DNA from: Erythrobacter sp. | GTDB taxonomy: Bacteria > Pseudomonadota > Alphaproteobacteria > Sphingomonadales > Sphingomonadaceae | Reading direction: 5' to 3' | Assembly (NCBI GenBank): GCA_009993605.1 | Contig: JAACTB010000007.1 | Coordinates: 835,333-899,332 of the forward strand | Length of the DNA stretch: 64,000 nt | Part shown: one piece after another, positions 44,481 through 53,157 of the stretch | Numbering within the stretch: the first letter of the stretch is position 1 | Layout of the letters: every line of letters starts with the position of its first letter | Made by a program: the position numbers and the translations under genes | Notes under the pieces: generated by a model | Seen by the model: the letters and a program-made list of their open reading frames with translations, nothing else | Database searches by the model: none | Told to the model about the DNA's origin: nothing

Positions 44481-45798
44481 TGGGATTCTCCTCGGGGTAG
44501 CGATAGGGCCGCGGCTGGGCGTTGAGAGCGAGCGCGGTGGCAACGGTGATGGTCCCGACTCTGCCGACGAACATCAGCAGCGCCAGCACCATCTGGGCCG
44601 TGGGGGGCAGGTCGGCGGTGATCCCGGTCGACAGGCCCACGGTCGAAAAGGCGGAAATGGTCTCGAACAGAACGTCCCGCAACGGCAGGTCCGCGACCGA
44701 GAGGATATAGGTCGTCGCGGAGAGGATGATCAGCGCGGCCATGGTCGCCACGGTCAGCGCCTGTCGCTGGGCCCGCGCTCCGAACCGCCGCCCGAACATG
44801 GCGGCATCGCGCTGGCGTGTGATCTCCGCCACGACGATGGCGAGGAGGACCATCATGGTCGTGATCTTGATCCCTCCCGCCGTGCCCGCGCTGCCACCGC
44901 CGATGAACATCAGCGCGTAATTCACCACCAGCGTCTCGCCGCGAAAGGCGCCGACATCAAGGCTGTTGAACCCCGCCGTGCGCGGCATCACCGAATGGAA
45001 GGCGGCGTTGAGCAGCTTGGTGCCGACATCCATCGGCCCGAGCGTGTCAGGATTGGTCCATTCCATCGCGAGATGGGCGGCAAAGCCGATCAGCAGCAGC
45101 CAGCCCGTCGCGGCGACGGTGATCTTGGTGTGCAGCGTATAGCGCCGCCAGACGAGCCGGTGCGCGCGCAGATCCTGCATGACGGGGAAACCCAGCGCGG
45201 CGATCACCACCGCCAGCATGATCGGCCCCAGCATCACGACATCGCTCTGGAACCCCATCACGCTGTCGCTGAAGGTCGAAAATCCGGCATTGTTGAAGGC
45301 GCTGACCGAATGAAACACGCCGTGCCACAGCGCCTCTCCCCAGCCGAAATCATAGGCGAGGCGCAGCCGCAGAGTCAGGATGATGGCAACCGTCAGTTCG
45401 ACCGCCAGCGTGATCTTCAGGATCAGGCGCAGCACCGATGCCGCATCGCCCAGCGCCAGGCGGTCGCGTTCGACCTGCGTCGCCATGCGTTCGCGCAGGC
45501 CGAAGCCGCGCCCCGCCATCAGCCCGAACAGGGTCGCCGCGGTCATGATCCCGAACCCGCCGATCTGGAACAGCATCAGAATCACCGCCTGCCCGAAACC
45601 GGACCAATAGGTGGCGGTATCGACCGTTATCAGCCCGGTCACTGCGACCGCGGACGTCGCGGTGAAGAAGGCGGTGATCGGCGGCGTCACCGACCCATCG
45701 GCGGTCGCGATGGGCAGCATCAGCAGCGCCATGCCGATCAGAATCGCGCCTGCGAACAGGACGGGGATCAACCGGACCGGATCTCGCAAGGCGCGCAT
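44470..45798 (-). CDS. ktrB: TrkH/KtrB-family potassium transporter
   Basis: 442 residues from the ATG at 45798 (TTG at 45828 in frame). Four M1-P-M2 repeats are visible, with filter loops TSAVAVTGL, VSAFNNAGFS, PRTAGFNS and SAFSTVGLSTG, each with the selectivity Gly. Imports K+ together with KtrA. Lies 43 bases after hemF on the same strand. Confidence 0.9.
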   Translation of the reverse strand: MRALRDPVRLIPVLFAGAILIGMALLMLPIATADGSVTPPITAFFTATSAVAVTGLITVDTATYWSGFGQAVILMLFQIGGFGIMTAATLFGLMAGRGFGLRERMATQVERDRLALGDAASVLRLILKITLAVELTVAIILTLRLRLAYDFGWGEALWHGVFHSVSAFNNAGFSTFSDSVMGFQSDVVMLGPIMLAVVIAALGFPVMQDLRAHRLVWRRYTLHTKITVAATGWLLLIGFAAHLAMEWTNPDTLGPMDVGTKLLNAAFHSVMPRTAGFNSLDVGAFRGETLVVNYALMFIGGGSAGTAGGIKITTMMVLLAIVVAEITRQRDAAMFGRRFGARAQRQALTVATMAALIILSATTYILSVADLPLRDVLFETISAFSTVGLSTGITADLPPTAQMVLALLMFVGRVGTITVATALALNAQPRPYRYPEENPIVG

Positions 45799-45841
45799 CG
45801 CGGTGCGCTCTACTCCCGAGCGCGGCAAGCCAAAAGCGAAA

Positions 45842-46696
45842 TCAGCTCCACACCGCTTCCGGCGGCAGGCTCATGAGAATCGCGTCGATATTGCCGCCGG
45901 TCTTGAGGCCGAACAGAGTGCCGCGATCGTAGACGAGATTGAATTCGGCATAGCGCCCGCGCCATTCGAGCTGGGTCTGCTTGTCTTCCGGCGTAAACGC
46001 ACTCTCCATCCGGCGGCGGACGAGCTTCGGGAAGATGTCCAGAAACGCTTCGCCGACATCGCGCGTGAAGGCGAAATTGCGCTCGAAGCTGTCTTCATCC
46101 GCGCATTCGAGATGGTCGTAGAAAATCCCGCCCACGCCGCGATGGACGCCGCGATGGGGGATGTAGAAATAATCGTCCGCCCATTTGCTGAACCGCTCGT
46201 AATAGGTCGGATTGTGCGCGGCGCAGGCGGCGCGGAACCGGGCGTGGAAATCCTCGGTGTCCTCTTCATAGGGGATCGGCGGATTGAGGTCCGCCCCGCC
46301 CCCGAACCACGCCTTGCCCGTGACAAGGAAGCGGGTATTCATATGGACCGCCGGGACATGCGGGTTCGCCATATGGGCGACCAGGCTGATCCCGGTGGCG
46401 GTAAAGCGCGGGTCGTCGGGATCGACGCCGTTCATCGTCTTGGCGAATTCCGCTTCGAACGATCCGCGCACGGTCGATACGTTCACGCCGACCTTTTCGA
46501 ACACCTTGCCCTTCATCAAACCGCGCGTGCCGCCGCCCGGATCGGGATTGCCTTCCTCGTGCCGCTGCCAGGGGAGGTAGTCGAAGCGCGCATCCGATCC
46601 CGCCTCGCGCTCGATCGCTTCGAATTCGGCGCAGATGCGATCCCGCAGGGTTTCGAACCAGGTGCGGGCGGCTTCGGTCTGTTGGGTCCAATCCAT
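45842..46696 (-). CDS. hemF: Oxygen-dependent coproporphyrinogen III oxidase
   Basis: 284 residues from the ATG at 46696 (AAGGGGTGGCG upstream). HemF signatures: WFGGGADLNPPIPYEED, FYIPHRGVHRGVGGIFYDH, EFNLVYDRGTLFGLKTGG. It converts coproporphyrinogen III to protoporphyrinogen IX with O2 in haem (and, if present, bacteriochlorophyll) synthesis. Divergent from pdeM. Confidence 0.93.
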   Translation of the reverse strand: MDWTQQTEAARTWFETLRDRICAEFEAIEREAGSDARFDYLPWQRHEEGNPDPGGGTRGLMKGKVFEKVGVNVSTVRGSFEAEFAKTMNGVDPDDPRFTATGISLVAHMANPHVPAVHMNTRFLVTGKAWFGGGADLNPPIPYEEDTEDFHARFRAACAAHNPTYYERFSKWADDYFYIPHRGVHRGVGGIFYDHLECADEDSFERNFAFTRDVGEAFLDIFPKLVRRRMESAFTPEDKQTQLEWRGRYAEFNLVYDRGTLFGLKTGGNIDAILMSLPPEAVWS

Positions 46697-46740
46697 CGCC
46701 ACCCCTTGCCAAGCGGAATCCGGGAGGGCAAGAGCGGGCC

Positions 46741-47442
46741 ATGGTTCCCCTTTCGTTCGCCGATCAGGAATGGCTGCTCACCGAAGGCCGCGCGCTGTAC
46801 TGGCCGCGCGAACAGGCCTTGCTGGTGGCGGATCTCCATCTCGAAAAGGGAAGCTTCTTCGCGCGCCACGGGCAGATGATCCCGCCCTATGACAGCCGCG
46901 AGACGCTGGAACGGGTGGCACTGGCGATCCGCGAGACGGGTGCGCGGCGGGTCATCACTCTCGGCGACAATTTCCACGATTCGGATGGATCGACCCGGCT
47001 GGAACCGCATGCCTGCGGGATGCTGGAGGCGCTGACCAAGGCCGTCGACTGGGTCTGGATCACCGGAAACCACGATCCCGACATGGAGGCGCGCTGCGGG
47101 GGCACGCTGGTCGAGGAGCTGGCGATCGGCGGTGTGATCCTGCGCCACCGCGCCATGCCGGGCGAGACGCGGCCCGAACTGTCGGGGCATTATCACCCGC
47201 GCGTGCAACTGACGGTCCAGCGTCGCCATATCCGCCGCCCCTGCGCCGTCATCAGCGCCAATGAGGGCGCGGACGGACGGCCATCGGGCCGCATGATCCT
47301 GCCCGCCTTCGGCGCCTATACCGGCGGGATGAACGCCGCCGATCCGGCGATCCTCAAGGCGCTCCAGCCCGCCAACGCCATCGATGCGGTCGTCCCGGCG
47401 AAGGGCCGCCTGGCGCGTTTCCCGCTATGGCGAGCGGGATAG
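46741..47442 (+). CDS. pdeM: Ligase-associated DNA-damage-response phosphoesterase PdeM
   Basis: 233 residues, calcineurin-like fold with the metal set D31-x-H33 ([10 protein letters not shown]), GDNFHD (75-80), GNHDP (N110, H111) and SGHYHPR. The N-terminal [17 protein letters not shown] is typical of PdeM, an endonuclease often linked to an ATP-dependent ligase, an exonuclease and a helicase. Those partners are not in the window. Divergent from hemF. Confidence 0.85.
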   Translation: MVPLSFADQEWLLTEGRALYWPREQALLVADLHLEKGSFFARHGQMIPPYDSRETLERVALAIRETGARRVITLGDNFHDSDGSTRLEPHACGMLEALTKAVDWVWITGNHDPDMEARCGGTLVEELAIGGVILRHRAMPGETRPELSGHYHPRVQLTVQRRHIRRPCAVISANEGADGRPSGRMILPAFGAYTGGMNAADPAILKALQPANAIDAVVPAKGRLARFPLWRAG

Positions 47443-47563
47443 GACCCTTGGCGCGTGGCCTTCGCGCCACGCCGGATGGGGCACCTTTGCACTACCCACT
47501 TCCGAATCCTTGCAAGAATGCCTACATGGGACGATCCAAGGCAATGATACAGGAGATAGCCCC

Positions 47564-48106
47564 ATAGCCCGTCCACCCCGTCGTTCCATGCAGCCGCCGG
47601 TCAAGAGCGGCCCGCGCTACGACAATTTCATCCAATCGCCCAAGGTCCGCGTCATCGATGACGAGGGAGAGAATCTGGGCGTAATGTTCACCCGCGAAGC
47701 GATCGAACAGGCCAACGAGAAGGGCCTGAACCTCGTCGAAGTGTCCCCCAATGCGGACCCGCCGGTGTGCAAGTTCCTCGATGTCGGCAAGCATCGTTAC
47801 GAGGCGCAGAAGAAAGCGAACCTCGCGCGCAAGACGCAGAAGACCCAGGATATCAAAGAGGTCAAGATGCGCCCCAACATCGACACGCACGATTACGACG
47901 TGAAGATGCGTAACGTGGTCAAGTTCATCGAAAACGGCGACAAGGTGAAGTGCACGCTGCGCTTCCGTGGCCGCGAAATGGCGCACCAGCAACTCGGCAT
48001 GGACCTGCTGAATCGCGTCCGCGACGACGTGGAAGAGATCGCCAAGGTCGAAAGCTTCCCGCGCCTGGAAGGGCGCCAGATGCTGATGGTGCTCGCACCC
48101 AAGTAA
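47564..48106 (+). CDS. infC: Translation initiation factor IF-3, probable ATA start
   Basis: 180 residues if started at ATA 47564, giving [24 protein letters not shown] lies eight bases before this ATA, while the first in-frame ATG (47588) has no ribosome site. IF-3 N and C domains are complete ([70 protein letters not shown]). A non-AUG start is the known basis of IF-3 autoregulation in E. coli (AUU). rpmI and rplT do not follow here. Confidence 0.93.
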   Translation: MARPPRRSMQPPVKSGPRYDNFIQSPKVRVIDDEGENLGVMFTREAIEQANEKGLNLVEVSPNADPPVCKFLDVGKHRYEAQKKANLARKTQKTQDIKEVKMRPNIDTHDYDVKMRNVVKFIENGDKVKCTLRFRGREMAHQQLGMDLLNRVRDDVEEIAKVESFPRLEGRQMLMVLAPK

Positions 48107-48128
48107 CGGACCATCCCTGACCGCCACA

Positions 48129-48159
48129 AACCGGGGAACGGCGACTGCCGCCCCCGGTT
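48129..48159. terminator. Hairpin after infC
   Basis: AACCGGGG (48129-48136) pairs perfectly with CCCCGGTT (48152-48159), with a smaller GGC/GCC stem inside the loop. No U-tract follows on either strand. It may attenuate read-through from infC into the lipoprotein gene; function is a guess from position. Confidence 0.4.
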
Positions 48160-48167
48160 GAGGCGGA

Positions 48168-48815
48168 ATGGCCCGTGTCTTCTCCAACGCCCTGCTAGTC
48201 GTCGGCCTTGCCGGGGCACTCGCGCTCGGCGGATGTTCGGATGCAGACCAGCCCGTTGTCACCGAGCGCGGCGATGCCGCCCGATTGGGTAACGCCGAAC
48301 CGCCGGTGGTTTCCCCCGCCCCTTCGAACACATCGACCGGCGAAGCCAAGACGATCTCCGCATCGCCGCCGCCGGGTTATACCAACGGGTCCGACATCAA
48401 CGAAGGCTATCCCGACCTGACCCCGCCTGTCCTGACGCCCGAAGCCGAGCGCACCGAGACCGGCGCGCGTAGTGTTCTGCTCAGCTTCGCACGCGCGATC
48501 GAGCTGCGTGAATACGATCAGGCCTGGGCGATGCTGACACCGCAAGCGCAGCAGAAATGGAACAGAGCGCGTTTCAATGCCCTGTTCGAAGGGTTGCGCG
48601 ACATCAGCGTTGCCGTTCCGGAGGGGACCATGGAGGGCGCGGCCGGATCGAGCTATTACACGAGCGATGCCGAGATCACCGCGAGCGATGCGGACGGAAG
48701 GCCGGTTCGTCTTGAAGGTCCGATCGTCCTTCGCCGGGTCAATGACGTGCCGGGATCGAGCGCCGAAGAGCGCCGCTGGCATATCGACAGGGTCGAGCTT
48801 TCAGCAACGCATTGA
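48168..48815 (+). CDS. Putative lipoprotein of unknown function
   Basis: 215 residues, signal peptide with lipobox LGGC (C about 23). A Pro/Thr-rich linker leads to a C-terminal domain (about 95-215) with ARSVLLSFARAIELREYDQA and QQKWNRARFNALFEGLR, which could be an NTF2-like or similar alpha+beta fold. Two conserved-looking pairs of aromatic residues but no known catalytic motif. Outer-membrane-facing location likely. Confidence 0.6.
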   Translation: MARVFSNALLVVGLAGALALGGCSDADQPVVTERGDAARLGNAEPPVVSPAPSNTSTGEAKTISASPPPGYTNGSDINEGYPDLTPPVLTPEAERTETGARSVLLSFARAIELREYDQAWAMLTPQAQQKWNRARFNALFEGLRDISVAVPEGTMEGAAGSSYYTSDAEITASDADGRPVRLEGPIVLRRVNDVPGSSAEERRWHIDRVELSATH

Positions 48816-48829
48816 TCGGCGCCGTTCGA

Positions 48830-49504
48830 TCATTCGATTTCGAAATCCAGCACGGTGAAGGTCGCAGGCGCGGTCGCATAGACCCCGTGGCCTCGCCCGC
48901 TATTGCCGCCGAAGGTGAAGCCCACGCGATGCGCATCGTTCACGGCCCGGCGGAAACCTTCGCGGTTCTGGTGCGCCGAGGGTCCGGTCATGGCGATCCA
49001 GTCCTCGTCCAGCCCGATGCTCACCTCGTGGACGCCGGGGCTCAACGGCATTTCGCGCGCATTGGGAGAATACCAGCGGTAATCGGGATGGCGCATCCGC
49101 CAGCTATCGCCCGCCCGCTGGAAATAGAGCGACAGGGTCGCAGGGCCAGCCGAAGGATTTTCCTGCTGGATGAACCGCGTCCCGCGTGGCGCATCGATGC
49201 GGTAGCGCAGCGTGATCCGCCGCGCCCCTTCGAGCGATCGCACCGGAAGGGTCACGTAATGGACATGCCCGTCCCGCTTCGTCGGACCCGGTATGGTGAA
49301 GCTCGCGCCGTCGCGCCCCTCATAGGGACGAAGCGGCATATTGACCGAATAATTGCGCCCATCGATGATCGGCCCGATCTGCCATGCACCTGCCGGCGGC
49401 GCCTCGGCCCCGGCTGGAACCGAAAGCGCGACCGCTGCCCCCGCAGCCAGAGCGGTCTTGACGAAGGTGCGCAGTCGCGGCGAGCGATGGGAAATACTGG
49501 CCAT
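48830..49504 (-). CDS. Exported protein of unknown function
   Basis: 224 residues. Twin basic N terminus (RSPRLRTFVK) and hydrophobic stretch end in AGAEAPP, a likely Sec signal peptide. The mature part is a beta-rich domain with many Gly/Pro turns (VHYVTLPVRSLEGARRITLRY, YFQRAGDSWRMRHPDYRWY). The shape suggests a jelly-roll or carbohydrate-binding-like fold, but I recognise no family. Convergent with the lipoprotein gene. Confidence 0.55.
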   Translation of the reverse strand: MASISHRSPRLRTFVKTALAAGAAVALSVPAGAEAPPAGAWQIGPIIDGRNYSVNMPLRPYEGRDGASFTIPGPTKRDGHVHYVTLPVRSLEGARRITLRYRIDAPRGTRFIQQENPSAGPATLSLYFQRAGDSWRMRHPDYRWYSPNAREMPLSPGVHEVSIGLDEDWIAMTGPSAHQNREGFRRAVNDAHRVGFTFGGNSGRGHGVYATAPATFTVLDFEIE

Positions 49505-49637
49505 GCAGGACTATCTACAGAAGGACGACTGAAACGATCCTGACCCGGTCGTAAACCCGGCCGTAATCTCCGCGGCGGCTTGATCGATGGCGGCGAGGCT
49601 CGTAATCCGCCCGGGCGACGGCCCCCCGGTGGAGAGG

Positions 49638-49723
49638 CGTTCCTGCGGAGGTTAGGAACGGGTGCTTCCGGAGCGGCCCATTCACAGCCCCCGCCTTCCT
49701 GGGGGCGTGCCGAAGCAGGAAGG
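49638..49723 (+). promoter_or_regulatory. Structured leader over the ribosome site of the CGS-family gene
   Basis: Hairpin CGTTCC/GGAACG (49638-49643 with 49655-49660), then GCCCCC/GGGGGC (49687-49692 with 49701-49706). The loop of the second stem contains CCTTCCT (49694-49700), perfectly complementary to the Shine-Dalgarno region AGGAAGG (49717-49723). Together they can form an H-type pseudoknot or competing hairpins that hide the ribosome site. Leader of a sulfur amino-acid enzyme; ligand unknown. Confidence 0.45.
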
Positions 49724-49733
49724 ACATCGCCCC

Positions 49734-51047
49734 ATGAGCGAGACCGACATCATCGACCCCACCACCCCGCGCAAGAACCCCAAGCCGGAAGTCACCAAGA
49801 TCGACGGACGCGCGTTGAAGCCCGCCACCCTGATGATGGGCCATGGCTACGATCCGACCCTGTCGGAAGGCAGTCTCAAGCCGCCGATCTTCCTCACCAG
49901 CACCTTCGCTTTCCCCAGTGCGGCAGACGGCAAGCGCCATTTCGAAGGCATCACCGGCAAGCGCCCCGGCGGCGCGGACGGCCTCGTCTATTCGCGTTTC
50001 AACGCGCCCAACCAGGAAATCCTCGAAGATCGCCTCTCGATCTGGGACGGAGCGGAAGACGCGCTGAGCTTTTCGAGCGGCATGACCGCGATCTGCGTGC
50101 TGATGCTGGCCTATGCGTCGCAGGGCGACGTAATCGTCCATTCCGGCCCGCTCTATGCCGCGTCCGAAGGCTTCGTCGCCAAGGTCATGGCGAAATTCGG
50201 CGTCACCTATGTCGATTTCCCCGCAGGCGCCACGCGCGAGGAGATCGACGCGGTGCTGGAAAAAGCAAAGAACCAAGCGTCCGATCAGGGCGGCAAGGTC
50301 TGCATGATCTACCTCGAAAGCCCCGGCAATCCGACCAATGCCCTCGTCGATATCGAAGCGGTCAAGGAAGCCCGCGACGCGGCGCTCGACTGGGATTGCC
50401 CGATCGCGATCGACAACACCTTTCTCGGGCCCCTCTGGCAACGCCCGCTCGATCATGGCGCGGACATCGTCGTCTATTCGCTGACCAAATATGTCGGCGG
50501 CCATTCGGACCTCGTCGCGGGATCGATCGCCGGCGCGAAGAAATGGATGGATCCGGTGCGCAGCTTGCGCAACACGATGGGCGGCATCTGCGATCCCAAC
50601 ACCGCCTGGATGCTCCTGCGATCCCTGGAGACCGTGGAACTGCGGATGCAGCGCGCGGGCGAGAATGCAGCCAAGGTGTGCGATTATCTCAGCAAGCATG
50701 AGAAGGTCGAAGGACTCGGCTATCTCGGCATGATCGAGGGCGAGCGGCAGCAGGACATCTACGACCGCCATTGCCTGGGTGCCGGATCGACCTTCTCGCT
50801 GCTGTTGAAGGGCGGCGAGGCGGAATGCTTCCGGTTCCTCGACGCGCTCAAGATCGCCAAGCTCGCCGTCAGCCTTGGCGGAACCGAGACGCTGGCGAGC
50901 CATCCCGCTTCGATGACTCACCTCTCCGTTGCCGAAGGGCGCCGGACGGAACTCGGCATTTCGGACAATCTGGTGCGTATCTCGATCGGGATCGAGGATG
51001 CGGACGACCTGATCGCCGATTTCGAACAGGCGCTCGAACAGGTCTGA
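49734..51047 (+). CDS. Cystathionine gamma-synthase-family PLP enzyme
   Basis: 437 residues from the ATG at 49734. Cys/Met-metabolism PLP fold: LVYSRFNAPNQEILEDRL, SGMTAICVLMLAY, ESPGNPTNALVDI, PLP lysine K252 in YSLTKYVGGHSD, and SLGGTETLASHPASMTH. Could be cystathionine gamma-synthase, O-acyl-homoserine sulfhydrylase or methionine gamma-lyase; an N-terminal stretch of 30 residues is unusual for all three. Translation may be controlled by the pseudoknotted leader just upstream. Confidence 0.8.
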   Translation: MSETDIIDPTTPRKNPKPEVTKIDGRALKPATLMMGHGYDPTLSEGSLKPPIFLTSTFAFPSAADGKRHFEGITGKRPGGADGLVYSRFNAPNQEILEDRLSIWDGAEDALSFSSGMTAICVLMLAYASQGDVIVHSGPLYAASEGFVAKVMAKFGVTYVDFPAGATREEIDAVLEKAKNQASDQGGKVCMIYLESPGNPTNALVDIEAVKEARDAALDWDCPIAIDNTFLGPLWQRPLDHGADIVVYSLTKYVGGHSDLVAGSIAGAKKWMDPVRSLRNTMGGICDPNTAWMLLRSLETVELRMQRAGENAAKVCDYLSKHEKVEGLGYLGMIEGERQQDIYDRHCLGAGSTFSLLLKGGEAECFRFLDALKIAKLAVSLGGTETLASHPASMTHLSVAEGRRTELGISDNLVRISIGIEDADDLIADFEQALEQV

Positions 51048-51068
51048 GCCTGTCGCTGTCAGACGTCG

Positions 51069-51093
51069 CCCCGGACCTGTCACGGGTCCGGGG
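51069..51093. repeat. Short palindromic repeat unit (CCCCGGACC type)
   Basis: CCCCGGACC and GGTCCGGGG, perfectly complementary nine-base arms with a seven-base loop TGTCACG. This resembles the GTC-rich palindromes scattered between genes in many alphaproteobacteria. It may also end the upstream transcript, but lacks a U-tract. Confidence 0.55.
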
Positions 51094-51117
51094 TGGCGCA
51101 TTTTCGAGGCTGCCGAA

Positions 51118-52026
51118 TTGACCCGCATCGCCTTTCTCGCCTGTGCCGAAACGCTGCCTCCCTCCGGACCGAACCCCGGTCCGCGACGGGGCGATGCGTT
51201 CGAGCACGATCTCGAGATCGCGGCCCTGCGCCCCGCGTTCGAGGCTGCCGGGATGGATCTGTTCGAACTGGACTGGCGTGCTCCGATCGACGACTTCGGC
51301 GGGATCGATCTCGCTCTGCTCGGCACGGCGTGGGATTATCAGGACCATCCCGAGGCTTTCCTGACCCGGCTCGACGAGCTGACCCGGAACGGCATCGCGG
51401 TCTGCAATCCGCCCGAAATCGTCCGCTGGAACAAGGACAAAGGGTATCTGCGAGAACTGGCGGAACGCGGCGTCCCGATCATTCCGACCCGCTGGCATAA
51501 CGATGCGGGCCGCGACCAGATCGCCGCCGCGATGGACGAATTTGCGACCGATCGCGTGGTGGTCAAACGCCGCGTCGGTGCGGGAGCGCTGGGCCAGCAC
51601 AGCTTTGCGCGCAACAGCCTGCCCGCTCCCGAATGGCGCATGGGCCGCGCCTGTCTGATCCAGCCCTTCCTTGCGAGCGTGGTCGAGGAGGGGGAATACA
51701 CTTTCGTCTTCATCGATGGCCAGTTCAGCCATGGGGTCCTGAAACGTGCGGCGGCGGGCGATTACCGGATCCAGTCGCTCTATGGCGGTGTGGAGAGCGT
51801 CTACACACCGAGCGAAGCCGATCTGGCGAACGCCGAGGCCGTGATCGCCGCCCTACCCTTCGCGGAGCCGCTCTACGCCCGCATAGACATGGCGCGGCTT
51901 CCTTCGGGCGAACTGGCCGTGATGGAAGCGGAGCTGATCGAACCCTATCTCTATCCCGAACAGGGGCCGGATCTGGGCCAACGACTGGCCAAAGCGGTGC
52001 GCGCCCGCCTCGCCCGAAAGAGCTAG
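51118..52026 (+). CDS. ATP-grasp domain protein
   Basis: 302 residues from a TTG at 51118; no ATG fits. The ATP-grasp layout is visible: WNKDKGYLRELAERGVPIIPT (preATP side), VVVKRRVGAGALGQHSF (ATP lysine and glycine loop) and LAVMEAELIEPYLY (metal-binding end). Related proteins (RimK/glutathione-synthetase-like and DcsG) ligate carboxylates to amines. Substrate unknown. Its TAG overlaps the stop of the convergent gene by four bases (CTAG). Confidence 0.7.
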   Translation: MTRIAFLACAETLPPSGPNPGPRRGDAFEHDLEIAALRPAFEAAGMDLFELDWRAPIDDFGGIDLALLGTAWDYQDHPEAFLTRLDELTRNGIAVCNPPEIVRWNKDKGYLRELAERGVPIIPTRWHNDAGRDQIAAAMDEFATDRVVVKRRVGAGALGQHSFARNSLPAPEWRMGRACLIQPFLASVVEEGEYTFVFIDGQFSHGVLKRAAAGDYRIQSLYGGVESVYTPSEADLANAEAVIAALPFAEPLYARIDMARLPSGELAVMEAELIEPYLYPEQGPDLGQRLAKAVRARLARKS

Positions 52027-53117
52027 CTGTCCGCGCTCGCCTGTTCGGGCGTACCACTCCCTTGCATCCGATAACGCACCCGCGTTTCGCAATTGGTGAA
52101 GCCTGCATTCTTCTGCGCGCTCGAGCGCTCGATCATCCGCTTGGCCGCTTCGCCGAAATCATCGGTCGGCTCGGCGCGCAGGACGCGGACATTGCCGATC
52201 TCTCCCCATGTCGCGACATCATAAACGATGTCCGCCCACCCTTCGATCGAGCGCGCCAGATAGGCCGCGGGGAAAGTCAGCTGCGGTGCGCGATCCCATT
52301 CCAGCGCCGCGCAGGGATCGGTCCAGCCGGGAGCCCGCGGCGGCGCGGGCGGCGCGGGCAAGACTGCCGCGTTGCGCCAATAGGGGTAGCTACAGTTGCG
52401 CCTGAGCGGCCCTTCGGTGAAACGGCTGTTTGCCACCGCCTCTTCGGACGCCTCGGCGAGCGCATCATTGCCGGTTCCGTACAGATGGTGGACATTCACC
52501 GTCTCGCCGGACGCCGCGACATCGAACCCGATCATCACCCAGTCGCGCACCCCGGGCGTCGCCGGAATTCGCTCGAAATTCGGAAAGGCCTGCATCAGCG
52601 TCTGCGTGCCCTGACGGCATTCGTCGCCTGAATGGAGCCGATCATACGCCTCCTTCGGCAGGCGCGGCGTCTGGTTGGTCATGATATAGGATGCCAGTTC
52701 GACCGGCTCGGCCTTGTCCACCGAACGCATCACCGGTTGGTAGGTTATCGAACATCCCATGCGCGCGGCACCCGCTGCAAATCGGCTCGACGCCAGAGCG
52801 GGTCCGGCCGTGCCTTCCGCCAAGAATGCGGGCGAAGTGCGTGTAATCGAGAGTGGCCGCCCTGTCGGATCTATCGCGAACTCGAAGACCATTGCGGACG
52901 GTTGCGTCCCTCGCCCGCCCCACAGCGAATTATACGGCCGACGACCTTCGACGACAGGGACTTCGACGCCGTCATCGCAGTGGACCGGTCCGGGCATCCA
53001 GCTGACCAATTGTTGGGTCGCCGCATCAGCGTTCGGCACTCCGACCGTGACCACGGGCGGCTCCGGCGGTATCGCCAAGGCGGCGGTTCCGAGCAAAGCC
53101 GATACCAATCCGATCAT
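52023..53117 (-). CDS. Exported protein with three TonB-C-like repeats
   Basis: 364 residues. Signal peptide MIGLVSALLGTAALAIPP. Three repeats follow the pattern F-E-F-x-x-D-x-x-G-x-x-x-x-x-x-V with a Cys-x-Y ending: about residues 75-125 (VFEFAIDPTGRPLSITRTSP), 190-245 (MIGFDVAASGETVNVHHLY) and 285-360 (ADIVYDVATWGEIGNVRVL). These match the TonB C-terminal fold, but there is no N-terminal TonB anchor or Pro-rich arm. Periplasmic scaffold or sensor is possible. Confidence 0.6.
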   Translation of the reverse strand: MIGLVSALLGTAALAIPPEPPVVTVGVPNADAATQQLVSWMPGPVHCDDGVEVPVVEGRRPYNSLWGGRGTQPSAMVFEFAIDPTGRPLSITRTSPAFLAEGTAGPALASSRFAAGAARMGCSITYQPVMRSVDKAEPVELASYIMTNQTPRLPKEAYDRLHSGDECRQGTQTLMQAFPNFERIPATPGVRDWVMIGFDVAASGETVNVHHLYGTGNDALAEASEEAVANSRFTEGPLRRNCSYPYWRNAAVLPAPPAPPRAPGWTDPCAALEWDRAPQLTFPAAYLARSIEGWADIVYDVATWGEIGNVRVLRAEPTDDFGEAAKRMIERSSAQKNAGFTNCETRVRYRMQGSGTPEQASADS

Positions 53118-53157
53118 CCCCGCATTCCTTCGTTTTCAGTGACGGACAGGTTCGCCC

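Noticed and set aside
44347..45876. A 509-codon plus-strand frame opposite trkH
   Set aside because: Rich in His/Gln/Arg with no domain; TrkH on the other strand has all four filter loops.
49638..49733. A known SAM-I, SAM-II or SAH riboswitch before the CGS-family gene
   Set aside because: I could not find the conserved core bases of those classes as I remember them; only the pairing pattern is reported.
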